Shown here: positions 1 through 7,289 of the stretch, piece by piece | How positions within the stretch are numbered: position 1 is the stretch's first letter | Layout of the letters: each line of letters opens with the position of its first letter | Assembly: GCA_016713225.1 (NCBI GenBank) | Contig: JADJPO010000003.1 | Span: 868,001-932,000 of the forward strand | DNA: 64,000 nucleotides | Direction: 5' to 3' | Origin: Kineosporiaceae bacterium | Lineage (GTDB): Bacteria; Actinomycetota; Actinomycetes; Actinomycetales; Kineosporiaceae | The notes under the pieces: model-generated | Database searches by the model: none | Seen by the model: only the letters and a program-made list of their open reading frames with translations | What the model was told of the DNA's origin: nothing | Position numbers and translations under genes: made by a program

Positions 1-1696
1 CGACCAGCTCACGGGTCCCCGCGGCGTGGGCTGCCGGGGCGTAGGGGTGCAGCCCGGCGAACTCGGGCCAGGTCACCGGCTCCATCTCGGTGGTGGCGTT
101 GAGCTTCATGGTGCACGAACCCAGCGGGATCATGCCCCGGTCGAGGGCGTAGTCCACGTCCGCCAGCCGGCGCAGGTAGCGCAACATCGCCGTCTCGCTG
201 TGGTGGGCGTGGAACACCGGGTGGGTGAGGTAGTCCGAGGTGCGACGCAGCGCTACCGGGATGCTCCCCGGCAGCTCCGTGACCGAGAGCTCGGACGCCC
301 CGGCCGGAGCGCTGACGCCGAATGCCTTGGCCACCGCAGCCAGGTGCTCCCCGGTGGTGGTCTCGTCGCAGGCGACGGCGACGTGGTCGTCGTCCACCCG
401 GCGCAGCAGCACCCCGGCGGCCGATGCGGCCGCGACCACCTCCCCCGCCCGTCCGGGAACCCCCGCCAGCACGGTGTCGAAGAAGGCCGTGTGCACCACG
501 TCGACCCCACCGCTGCGCAGCGCCTCGGCCAGCCGGTCGGCGTGCCCGGCCACCCGGGTGGCGATCGCCCGCAGCCCGGCCGGGCCGTGATAGACCGCGT
601 ACATCGAGGCCATCACGGCCAGCAGCACCTGCGCGGTGCAGATGTTGCTGGTGGCCTTCTCGCGCCGAATGTGCTGCTCACGGGTCTGCAGCGCCAGCCG
701 ATAGGCCGGCGCGCCGGCGGCGTCCTTGGACACCCCGACCAGCCGGCCCGGCATCGACCGCTCGAGTCCGGCGCGCACCGCCATGAACGCCGCGTGCGGG
801 CCGCCGTACCCCAGCGGGACGCCGAAGCGCTGGCTCGAACCGACCACGACGTCGGCGCCACACTCCCCCGGCGGGGTGATCACGGTCAGCGACAACAGGT
901 CGGCGGCCGCACACACCAGCGCGCCCCGATCGTGCGCGGCGGCGGCCAGGGGCGCCAGATCGCGCAGCACCCCCGAGGCGCCGGGCAGTTGGACGACGAC
1001 GCCGAACACGCCGTCCGCGCCGGCGGCGATCAGGGCGTTCTCGATGGCCTCCCCCGGCTCACCGGCGAACAGGTCGGCCTCGACGATGCGCAGGCCGAGC
1101 GGGTTCGCCCGGGTGGCGAGCACCGCCTTGGTCTGGGGCAGCACGTCGACGTCCACCAGCAGCGCCGCGCCCGGACCGGAGGACTCCTTGGCCCGGTTGC
1201 CGCGACGCATCAGCGTCATCGCCTCCGCGGCGGCGGTGGCCTCGTCCAGGAGCGACGCGTTGGCGATCGGCAGCCCGCTGAGGTCGGCAACCATGGTCTG
1301 GAAGTTGAGCAGGGCTTCGAGCCGGCCCTGGGAGATCTCGGGCTGATACGGGGTGTAGGCGGTGTACCAGGCCGGGCTCTCGAGCACGTTTCGCAGGATC
1401 ACGCCCGGGGTGTGCGTGCCGTGATACCCCAGGCCGATCATGGGGACGGCGAGCGTGTTGCGCCCGGCGAGGGCCCGCAACTCGGCCAGCGCCGCAGCCT
1501 CGGAGATCGGTTCGGGCAGGTCGAGCGCGGCGTCGGCGCGGATCACCGGGGGCATGGCCGCCTCGATCAGGGCCTGCAGCGAGGGCTGCCCGACCACCTG
1601 GAGCATCTGCGCGAGCTCATGCTCACGCGGGCCGATGTGCCGATCCGAGAACAGCGCCGACGCGCTCGTGGAGGGGGCGGGGGTCGCATCGCTCAT
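1..1696 (-). CDS. gcvP: Glycine dehydrogenase (decarboxylating), P-protein; 3' end beyond window
   Basis: PLP enzyme that decarboxylates glycine and passes the aminomethyl group to lipoylated GcvH in the cytoplasmic glycine cleavage system. About 565 N-terminal codons of a normal ~950 are visible. The ATG at 1696 opens a typical P-protein start (FSDRHIGPRE), followed by GYHGTHTPGVILRN, YTPYQPEISQGRLE and, near the window edge, GSCTMKLNAT, a P-protein hallmark. The PLP-binding lysine lies in the missing part. gcvH is at 6897-7277 on the same strand; gcvT is not in the window. The gene is divergent from the ParA-type gene across 213 bp. I saw no convincing glycine riboswitch there. Confidence 0.95.
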   Translation of the reverse strand, partial: MSDATPAPSTSASALFSDRHIGPREHELAQMLQVVGQPSLQALIEAAMPPVIRADAALDLPEPISEAAALAELRALAGRNTLAVPMIGLGYHGTHTPGVILRNVLESPAWYTAYTPYQPEISQGRLEALLNFQTMVADLSGLPIANASLLDEATAAAEAMTLMRRGNRAKESSGPGAALLVDVDVLPQTKAVLATRANPLGLRIVEADLFAGEPGEAIENALIAAGADGVFGVVVQLPGASGVLRDLAPLAAAAHDRGALVCAAADLLSLTVITPPGECGADVVVGSSQRFGVPLGYGGPHAAFMAVRAGLERSMPGRLVGVSKDAAGAPAYRLALQTREQHIRREKATSNICTAQVLLAVMASMYAVYHGPAGLRAIATRVAGHADRLAEALRSGGVDVVHTAFFDTVLAGVPGRAGEVVAAASAAGVLLRRVDDDHVAVACDETTTGEHLAAVAKAFGVSAPAGASELSVTELPGSIPVALRRTSDYLTHPVFHAHHSETAMLRYLRRLADVDYALDRGMIPLGSCTMKLNATTEMEPVTWPEFAGLHPYAPAAHAAGTRELV

Positions 1697-1909
1697 GAGG
1701 GGCTCCACCTCGTCAGAGAGAACGCGGTCACCCATCGCCGCGAAGGCCACGTTGCCCGCGTCCGTCTCGCTCGTGCAGTCCGAGGTCGATGTCGCGGAAG
1801 GGTTTCCGGGTCGGCGCTCGCTGACCTGGCACGGGTCGACGGCGGCGTCAGGCTATCAGCGCTCACCGGTGCGGATGCGTGCCGCTCGAGGTGAGCGAGC
1901 GATAACGTC

Positions 1910-2722
1910 GTGAGTGTGATGGTGCTGAGCGTCTGCAGTCTCAAGGGCGGGGTCGGCAAGACCTCGGTGGTTCTCGGATTGGCCTCGGCCGCGTTGGCCC
2001 GGGGCGTCCCGACGTTGGTGATCGATCTCGATCCCCAAGGCGACGCCACCGTCGGGCTCAATGTGATCGACGATCAGGCGAACACCGTGGTCGACCTGCT
2101 GCGTCATCCGCGCCGGCGGCCGATCGCCGAGGTGGCGGTCCCCAGCGGCTGGACCGACGGCGTCCGGGGCCGGCTCGACGTGGTCGCCGGCTCGGAGGAC
2201 GGCACGGCGCTGGACGGCCAGCAGGACGGCGAGCGCGGCCTGACCCGAGTCCGCCGGGCACTGGAGAAGGCGGATGACTACCGGCTGGTCATCCTGGACT
2301 GCCCGCCGTCCTTCGGCGGGCTGACCCGCAACGCCCTGGTCGCCAGCCGACGCGCCATCGTGGTGAGCGAACCCGGACTGTTCTCGGTGGCCGCGGCCGA
2401 CCGAGCGCTGCGGGCGATCGATGGGCTGCGGCGTAGCGCGGCGCCCCAGCTGCAGCCGTTGGGCGTGGTGGTCAACAGGTACCGTGATCGCTCCCCCGAG
2501 CACCGTTACCGCCTCGGCGAGCTGTCGGACATGTTCGGGCCCCTGGTCCTGACCCCCTCGCTGCCCGAGCGCAGCGCCCTGCAGCAGGCCCAGGGCGCCA
2601 GCCAGCCCATCCACCGCTGGCCCGGCCCCGCCGCCAAGGAGCTGTCCGACGCCTTCGACCACCACCTGGCCCGGGTGATCCGGGTCAGTTCTCGCCAGCC
2701 CAAGCACGTGCGCTCCGCCTGA
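1910..2722 (+). CDS. Orphan ParA/MinD-type ATPase
   Basis: Deviant Walker-A P-loop ATPase of the ParA family, 270 aa. The GTG start is followed almost at once by SLKGGVGKTS (signature lysine near residue 12), then the Walker A' region VIDLDPQGDAT and the Walker B-like VILDCPPSFGG. The length is that of a chromosomal or orphan ParA. No ParB, parS or replication gene is adjacent, so a role in chromosome segregation is not supported; orphan members position other cargo or regulators. It sits, with the following nuclease cassette, between two genes (MerR and gcvP) that are close neighbours in mycobacteria, so it is part of an insertion into an otherwise conserved cluster. Confidence 0.85.
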   Translation: MSVMVLSVCSLKGGVGKTSVVLGLASAALARGVPTLVIDLDPQGDATVGLNVIDDQANTVVDLLRHPRRRPIAEVAVPSGWTDGVRGRLDVVAGSEDGTALDGQQDGERGLTRVRRALEKADDYRLVILDCPPSFGGLTRNALVASRRAIVVSEPGLFSVAAADRALRAIDGLRRSAAPQLQPLGVVVNRYRDRSPEHRYRLGELSDMFGPLVLTPSLPERSALQQAQGASQPIHRWPGPAAKELSDAFDHHLARVIRVSSRQPKHVRSA

Positions 2723-2812
2723 GCCGGCACCTCCCCGCCTCGCCTCGCCCCCTCGCCCCCTGACCGCCTCACCCCGCCTCCCGCCTCACCGCCTCGCCAA
2801 CCACCAAGACTC
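2723..2812 (+). terminator. C-rich, G-poor tract after the ParA gene (candidate Rho-dependent terminator)
   Basis: Directly after the ParA stop, about 90 nt consist mostly of CCTC/CGCCTC/CCCC words with few G. C-over-G excess downstream of a stop is typical of Rho utilisation sites. The other side of the nuclease cassette has the same property for the opposite strand. No intrinsic hairpin-plus-T-tract is present. Confidence 0.35.
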
Positions 2813-2837
2813 TCCATGATCACCGTTAGATCGCAGT
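2813..2837. repeat. Left terminal inverted repeat of the nuclease cassette (25 bp)
   Basis: These 25 bases are the exact reverse complement of 4021-4045. The core reads ATGATCACCGTTAGATCGCA. The repeat is also the left arm of the hairpin 2814-2884. I found no clear target-site duplication beside it. Confidence 0.85.
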
Positions 2838-2884
2838 CTCCTACCGTTCAACCGGAGCAAACTGCGATCTAACGGTGATCATGG
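2814..2884. repeat. Long perfect palindrome upstream of the nuclease gene
   Basis: The arms 2814-2837 and 2861-2884 pair over 24 bp without mismatch around a 23-nt loop that can form a further short CTCC/GGAG stem. The right arm, with the bases just inside it (GCAAACTGCGATCTAACGGT and on to ATGG, 28 nt), recurs identically at the other end of the cassette. Confidence 0.9.
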
Positions 2885-3062
2885 GCGGGTGTTGGTCGAG
2901 TGTTGGACGGGAGGGTCGAGCACGTCGCGCAGGTGGAGGGTTCCCCGCGAGCACCTCGCGACGTGGGTGACGTTGCGGGCACAGGACCCCGTCCCGGTCC
3001 CATGGTCCACAGGCCGGACGACGCCCCGAGCGTGCGGGACGACGTCCGGTGAAGGTGCCCGC

Positions 3063-3989
3063 ATGGCACCCCTTGCACCGAGTCACCTGCAGCCCGCCCC
3101 GCTCTGCCCCGTTCCCCCGGAGGCCGATGAGCAGGGCGACGTCTTCACCCGCGCGCAGGCCGTCGCGGCGGGGTGGTCCGAACGCCAGGTCGACCGACGA
3201 CTCGCATCCGGCCGGTGGCGGCGGGTCGTGGGGCGAGGTCTGACCGCCCGGTCCGGCCCGGACGCCGGCTGGCGCCGCGCGTGGGCCACGCAGCTCACCT
3301 GGCCCGAATCAGTGGTCGCCCTGACCGATGCGGCCGTGATCCACGGCTTCCCGGTGAGCCGCGAGGCCCCAGCGGTGGCCTACTCCCCAGCCGGACGTCG
3401 TCCGCTGAGCGGGCTGAGCGCCCTGCGGCGCACCCTTCCGGACGAGGACGTCGAGCTGGCGGCCGATCTGGCGCTGACCACACGCCGGCGCACCGCTCAT
3501 GACTGCCTCGCCCTGCTCGACTGGCCCGACGCGCTCGACCTGTACGCCTGGCTCAGCACCCGCGAGGTGGTCACCCGCGATGACCTGTCCGGCTGGGCCT
3601 TGACCGAGACGAGCTGCCACGGCACCCCGCAGCTGGTCCGGTTGCTGCAGGTCACCCGTCACGGGGCGGTGAGCCGGGCGGAGGACCTCCTGCATCGGGT
3701 GCTGCGTGGCGGGCGCATCGTCGGCTGGCAGGCCGGCGTCCGGATCGACGACGCCGAGGGGCGCATCGGCGTGTTCGACGTCGTCTTCGCTCGGCAACGG
3801 TTGGTGGTCGAGGTCGACGGGCACCGAGCGCACTCGACGCCGACGGCCTTCGAGGAGGACCGTCACAAGCAGAACCGCCTGGTCAACGCCGGGTATCGGG
3901 TGCTGCGGTTCACCTGGCGCGACCTGATCGACCACCCCGACCGGGTACTGGCCCAGATCCGTTGCGCCCTCAACGAAGATCACCGTTAG
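3063..3989 (+). CDS. AbiEi-N / DUF559 (Vsr-like) nuclease
   Basis: Predicted DNA endonuclease of 308 aa. Residues ~26-60 (DVFTRAQAVAAGWSERQVDR) match the winged-helix N-domain seen in AbiEi-type antitoxin-like proteins. Residues ~233-300 form a PD-(D/E)xK-like DUF559 fold: FDVVF (Asp ~239), VVEVDGHRAHS (Glu ~250), then HKQNRLVNAGYRVLRFTW. The open frame extends upstream to 2889, but that part has atypical composition, so the ATG at 3063 is preferred. The TAG stop lies inside the left arm of the downstream palindrome, so the last codons (EDHR) are part of the repeat. The catalytic role and any toxin-antitoxin link are inferred from the family. The flanking repeats suggest a self-contained, possibly mobile, unit. 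Confidence 0.8.
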   Translation: MAPLAPSHLQPAPLCPVPPEADEQGDVFTRAQAVAAGWSERQVDRRLASGRWRRVVGRGLTARSGPDAGWRRAWATQLTWPESVVALTDAAVIHGFPVSREAPAVAYSPAGRRPLSGLSALRRTLPDEDVELAADLALTTRRRTAHDCLALLDWPDALDLYAWLSTREVVTRDDLSGWALTETSCHGTPQLVRLLQVTRHGAVSRAEDLLHRVLRGGRIVGWQAGVRIDDAEGRIGVFDVVFARQRLVVEVDGHRAHSTPTAFEEDRHKQNRLVNAGYRVLRFTWRDLIDHPDRVLAQIRCALNEDHR

Positions 3990-4040
3990 ATCGCATTTTG
4001 CTCCTCCTGGGCGGTGGCAAACTGCGATCTAACGGTGATC
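3978..4040. repeat. Long palindrome overlapping the nuclease stop codon
   Basis: The arms 3978-3995 and 4023-4040 pair perfectly over 18 bp, with an additional inner 5-bp TTTGC/GCAAA stem after one mismatch. The stop codon of the nuclease gene (3987-3989) is inside the left arm. The loop differs from that of the upstream palindrome, while the arms are the same sequence. Confidence 0.9.
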
Positions 4041-4045
4041 ATGGA
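4021..4045. repeat. Right terminal inverted repeat of the nuclease cassette (25 bp)
   Basis: Exact reverse complement of 2813-2837; it makes the outer boundary of a 1,233-bp unit carrying only the nuclease gene. Confidence 0.85.
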
Positions 4046-4176
4046 AGAACGAGGTGGCACGGGGTGACCCAGGGGCCTCGGGAGAGGGAGGGAACGGTGG
4101 AGGGAGAGAACGATGGAGGGAGGTAAGGAAATGTGGGAGGTAAGGAAGGGACGACGGCCGAGCAGAAGGAGGCGAC
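4046..4176 (-). terminator. Pyrimidine-rich tract (minus strand) after the MerR gene
   Basis: On the plus strand this is G/A-rich with an imperfect repeat of GGGAGGTAAGGAA (near 4114 and 4134). Read as RNA of the minus-strand MerR gene it is C/U-rich and G-poor, the mirror image of the tract after the ParA gene. A Rho-type terminator is possible. No gene is seen here. Confidence 0.3.
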
Positions 4177-4764
4177 TCAGCCGGCGCGGTGGCGACGGCG
4201 GTTGGCCAACTCGTCCGCGGGGTCATCCGCGACGGGCTCGCCGGGACGCTCACTCGGCAGCTCGCTGAGGCTTCCCTCGACCTCGCGCCACACCCGACCG
4301 ACAGCGATCCCGAACACGCCCTGGCCACCCTGCACCAGGTCGAAGACCTCATCGGCCGAGGTGCACTCGTAGACGCTGGCGCCGTCGCTCATCAGCGTGA
4401 GCTGGGCCAGGTCTTCGACGCCGCGGTCACGAAGGTGCATGACGGCCACGCGGATCTGCTGGAGCGAGACCCCGGTGTCGAGCAAACGCTTGACCACCTT
4501 GAGCACCAGGATGTCGCGGAACCCGTAGAGCCGCTGGGTGCCGGATCCGGTCGCCGTACGAACGCTCGGCTCGACCAGACCGGTGCGTGCCCAGTAGTCG
4601 AGCTGACGGTAGGTGATGCCGGCCGCGCGGCAGGCGATGGGGCCGCGGTAACCGATCTGGTCATCGAGGTCGGGCAGATCGTCGTCGAACAACAGTCCCT
4701 GCGATCCGGCAGGCAATGGCGGCGCGGACGCTTTACGCGTACTCACGTCATGGGTGCCGCTCAA
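4177..4764 (-). CDS. MerR-family regulator (Rv1830 type)
   Basis: Cytoplasmic transcription factor, about 195 aa, with the MerR helix-turn-helix near residues 35-100: IACRAAGITYRQLDYWARTG, then GSGTQRLYGFRDILVLKVVKRL and the linker helix VSLQQIRVAVMHLR. The C-terminal part (ECTSADEVFDLVQGGQGVFGIAV) is characteristic of the Rv1830-type actinobacterial family and has no metal-binding cysteine loop. The TTG at 4764 is chosen because AGGAGG lies 6 nt upstream; GTG 4746 is the alternative. The gene order MerR-DUF151-MerR-FHA-gcvH equals that of M. tuberculosis Rv1830-Rv1826. A palindrome upstream (4823-4845) may be its operator. Confidence 0.9.
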   Translation of the reverse strand: MSGTHDVSTRKASAPPLPAGSQGLLFDDDLPDLDDQIGYRGPIACRAAGITYRQLDYWARTGLVEPSVRTATGSGTQRLYGFRDILVLKVVKRLLDTGVSLQQIRVAVMHLRDRGVEDLAQLTLMSDGASVYECTSADEVFDLVQGGQGVFGIAVGRVWREVEGSLSELPSERPGEPVADDPADELANRRRHRAG

Positions 4765-4822
4765 CGCCGACCTCCTGTCCAAGCCCTCCCGGACGACCCG
4801 GCGATCGTGCCCCGACGTCCAC

Positions 4823-4845
4823 CTCAACCTCGAGCTGAGGTTGAG
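4823..4845. promoter_or_regulatory. Candidate MerR operator (9-5-9 palindrome)
   Basis: CTCAACCTC-GAGCT-GAGGTTGAG is a perfect 9-bp inverted repeat about 60 bp upstream of the MerR start. Its CCTCAA/TTGAGG-like half-sites resemble SoxR/MerR-type operators. Autoregulation is an inference; no clear -35/-10 pair was fixed. Confidence 0.5.
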
Positions 4846-4976
4846 ACTGACGACATCGGCACGCCAACGGTGGAACTACACGGAGGGCGTTTTCCTTCTC
4901 GAACGGTAGGCGCCCGCCACCCGTGGGTCAACGAGCCCACCCCTGCGGACGACGGCGTGTCGCCCGATCGGCGTGG

Positions 4977-5483
4977 TCAACTCTCCGAAGGACCCGGAGT
5001 ACCCGGTGCTCCGGGCGAACTCTCACCGAAATCCTCCGGCGAGATCTGGTCGAGGAACTCGCGGAACTTCTCCACCTCGTCCTCGTCCTCGTCGGGGACG
5101 GCGACGCCGCCCTCCTCCAGCACCTGGTCTGCTCCCATGATCCGCGAGCCGGTCCGCAACGCCAGGGCGATGGCGTCCGAAGACCGGGAATCGACGGTCA
5201 GGCCACCATCGAAGACCAGCTGGGCGTGAAAGACATTGTCCTTGATCGCGACGATGCGGACCTCTTCGAGCCGGCGTCCCAGCGCCCCGATGACGTCCTT
5301 GAGCAGATCATGGGTCAGCGGCCGCGGCGGGATCACCCCATTCTGGGCGAAGGCGATCGCGCTGGCCTCGGCAGCCGCAACCCAGATCGGCAGATACCGA
5401 TCGCCGCCCCGTTCGCGCAGCAGCACGATGGGACTGTTCGACGGCATCTCGACCCGGACTCCGACCACATCCAGCTCACGCAC
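4977..5483 (-). CDS. Bifunctional nuclease domain protein (DUF151, Rv1829 type)
   Basis: Protein of 168 aa, almost entirely one DUF151 domain: MRELDVVGVRVEMP at the start, LPIWVAAAEASAIA near residues 31-45, RPLTHDLLKDVI, and the SRSSDAIALALRTG block typical of the fold. The acidic tail EVEKFREFLDQISPEDF is also found in mycobacterial members. Plant homologues were reported as nucleases; in bacteria the role is not settled. The GTG start at 5483 keeps the conserved N-terminus, but its ribosome site is weak. It lies between two MerR genes on the same strand. Confidence 0.88.
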   Translation of the reverse strand: MRELDVVGVRVEMPSNSPIVLLRERGGDRYLPIWVAAAEASAIAFAQNGVIPPRPLTHDLLKDVIGALGRRLEEVRIVAIKDNVFHAQLVFDGGLTVDSRSSDAIALALRTGSRIMGADQVLEEGGVAVPDEDEDEVEKFREFLDQISPEDFGESSPGAPGTPGPSES

Positions 5484-5539
5484 ACCTCACCGTACCTCGC
5501 AGCGCGTCACGGCGGCGATCGCTCGAGATGACCGGGGTC

Positions 5540-6295
5540 TCAGCCGAGCGTCTGATCCAGTGCTGCCTCGAGCAAGGCGGCGTGCAGCCTGACCGCCAGG
5601 GCCGCCACCTCGCGGGCGACCTCCTCCGCCTGACCGGCCGGCCCCGACCCCCGCTGCTGGCGCAACGGGGCGATGACCTGCTCGACCAAGCCTGCCTCAC
5701 GATCGGCAGCGGTCCGGAACGGTCGCAGATGCCGCGGTTCGATGCCGAACGAGGCCAGCTCGCGCGCCGTCCGGGCGATGGTCAGCGCGTCCAGGCTGAA
5801 CTGGCCACTGCGGCCGTCCGCGGTGATCAGGCCGTAGGCCTCCAACGCCTCGATCAGACGCTCATCGGCCCGGGCGGACTCGATCAACTCGGCGCGGGTC
5901 AGCCGGGCGGCGCCGTTGGAGGCGAACCGGTCCGCCGAGGCGACCGAGTCGGGCACCAGCCGAGGACTTCCGGGACGCACCGGCGCCGGACGCCCGGGCA
6001 GCGCGGCGGGTTGATGGCCGCGGTCCATGGCCTCGAGATGCTCACGAATCACCCGCAGCGGCAGATAGTGATCGCGCTGCACCGACAGCACGTAGCGCAA
6101 CCGGTCGACGTCCGCATGCGAGAAGCGGCGATACCCGGACGGCGCGCGGTCGGGTTCGACCAACCCCTGATCCTCCAAGAAGCGGATCTTGGAGATGGTG
6201 ACGTCCGGGAACTCGGGGCGCAGCTGGGCGAGCACCTCCCCGATGCTCATCGCCGCCCGCTGCGGCCCGCGTCGTCCTAGTGCGGGCTCGGGCAC
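5540..6295 (-). CDS. MerR-family regulator (Rv1828 type)
   Basis: Transcription factor of 251 aa. The N-terminal winged HTH starts at MSIGEVLAQLRPEFPDVTIS and continues ISKIRFLEDQGLVEPDRAPSGYRRFSHADV (residues ~16-70), followed by the YVLSVQRDHYLPLRVI helix. A long effector-like C-domain follows (residues ~125-251, with LTRAELIESARADERLIEAL). The length and order match Rv1828, which lies between the FHA gene garA and the DUF151 gene in mycobacteria, as here. GTG 6295 gives the short N-terminal extension seen in homologues; ATG 6250 is the alternative. The start is only 7 nt after the FHA stop, so co-transcription is likely. Confidence 0.9.
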   Translation of the reverse strand: MPEPALGRRGPQRAAMSIGEVLAQLRPEFPDVTISKIRFLEDQGLVEPDRAPSGYRRFSHADVDRLRYVLSVQRDHYLPLRVIREHLEAMDRGHQPAALPGRPAPVRPGSPRLVPDSVASADRFASNGAARLTRAELIESARADERLIEALEAYGLITADGRSGQFSLDALTIARTARELASFGIEPRHLRPFRTAADREAGLVEQVIAPLRQQRGSGPAGQAEEVAREVAALAVRLHAALLEAALDQTLG

Positions 6296-6302
6296 GACGC
6301 GA

Positions 6303-6791
6303 TCACCACCCCGCGCCGGCTCCGCTGTCCCGCGGGCTGGGGTAGAACACCAATCGGTACTTTCCGATCTGCACCTCGTCGCCCGGGCGCAGCACCGCCT
6401 CGTCGATGCGGTCGCGCTGCACGTAGGTGCCGTTCAGGCTGCCCACGTCACGCACCACGAACTGGTTGCCCCGTCGGACGAACTCGGCGTGCTTGCGCGA
6501 GACCGTGACGTCGTCCAGGAAGATGTCGCTCTCCGGACGGCGCCCCGCGGTGGTGCGCTCGGCGTCCAGCAGGAAGCGGGCGCCGGTATTGGGGCCGCGC
6601 TGCACGACGAGCAGTGCCGAACCGGCCGGCAACGCCTCCACCGCCGTCAGGTCGGCCGTCGACAGGTCGGCAGTGGACGGCCCGCGCTCGGGCGCCTCGG
6701 CGGCATCCGCGGGAACAGCGCTGAAGGTGAGCGTGGTGTCGGGTCCGAATGCGTCCTCGCGCCCGTCCGGCCCGTTGGACGGAACCGTCAT
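6303..6791 (-). CDS. garA: FHA-domain regulator of the GarA/OdhI family
   Basis: Protein of 162 aa with a single FHA phosphothreonine-binding domain (residues ~70-150) carrying the invariant TAGRRPESDIFLDD, VTVSRKHAEF and GSLNGTYV motifs. GarA/OdhI binds and inhibits 2-oxoglutarate dehydrogenase and glutamate dehydrogenase unless phosphorylated by PknB/PknG on an N-terminal threonine pair. Here the pair is kept (Thr19-Thr20) but the usual ETTSVFR context is changed to DTTLTFS. ATG 6791 is preferred because GGAGGG lies just upstream. It is next to gcvH, as in M. tuberculosis. No kinase gene is in the window. Confidence 0.88.
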   Translation of the reverse strand: MTVPSNGPDGREDAFGPDTTLTFSAVPADAAEAPERGPSTADLSTADLTAVEALPAGSALLVVQRGPNTGARFLLDAERTTAGRRPESDIFLDDVTVSRKHAEFVRRGNQFVVRDVGSLNGTYVQRDRIDEAVLRPGDEVQIGKYRLVFYPSPRDSGAGAGW

Positions 6792-6896
6792 GACACCCTC
6801 CCTGTGACCAGTCGATCCGCAGTGGTCGAGCGGCAAGCCTAACCCTCCAGGGCAGGTAGAGACAGCCCACCTCGGAGGAGGTTGCCGGGCGGCCGA

Positions 6897-7277
6897 TCAG
6901 CCCAGTTGAGCGGCGTACTGCTCAGCCGTCATCAGCGCGTCCAGGACGGCCTCGTCCTCGACCTCCACCTCGACCATCCAGCCGGCACCGTACGGGTCGC
7001 TGTTGACCAGCTCGGGACTGCCGTCCAGGTCGGGGTTCACCGCGACGACGACGCCCGGCACCGGTGACAGCAGCGGGCTGACGCTCTTGGTGGACTCGAT
7101 CTCGCCACACTCGGCCCCGGCGCTCACCGCGTCGCCCTCGGCCGGCAGCGACACGAAGACGATGTCGCCGAGTGCCTCCTGCGCGTAGGAGGTGATCCCG
7201 ACCCGGGCCCGACGGCCGTCGAGGCGCACCCACTCGTGATCGGTGGAGTAGCGCAGGTCCTGGGGGTAGTCCGACAT
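6897..7277 (-). CDS. gcvH: Glycine cleavage system H protein
   Basis: Lipoyl carrier of the glycine cleavage complex, 126 aa. It has the H-protein start (DLRYSTDHEWV), the GITSYAQEALGDIVFVSLP core and the lipoylation site ESTKSVS with Lys64. The C-terminal region NSDPYGAGWMVEVEV is complete. A good ribosome site (GAGAGGA) precedes ATG 7277. It lies 12 nt after the second DUF881 gene; its partner gcvP is 5.2 kb downstream on the same strand, separated by regulators and the inserted nuclease cassette. Confidence 0.95.
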   Translation of the reverse strand: MSDYPQDLRYSTDHEWVRLDGRRARVGITSYAQEALGDIVFVSLPAEGDAVSAGAECGEIESTKSVSPLLSPVPGVVVAVNPDLDGSPELVNSDPYGAGWMVEVEVEDEAVLDALMTAEQYAAQLG

Positions 7278-7289
7278 CTCGATCCTCTC

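Noticed and set aside
26..1894. Long plus-strand open frame opposite gcvP
   Set aside because: Shadow frame created by high third-position G/C of gcvP on the other strand; Arg/Gly/His-rich, no domain.
1697..1909. Glycine riboswitch upstream of gcvP
   Set aside because: Looked for the paired aptamer pattern on the minus strand; only a weak CTCTCTGACGAGG resemblance, no tandem aptamer.
1910..2722. ParA as part of a plasmid or integrated element partition system
   Set aside because: No ParB, parS-like repeat, integrase or replication gene nearby.
2805..4053. Target-site duplication flanking the nuclease cassette
   Set aside because: Bases outside the inverted repeats (AAGACTC and AGAACG) do not form a direct repeat, so classical transposition is not shown.
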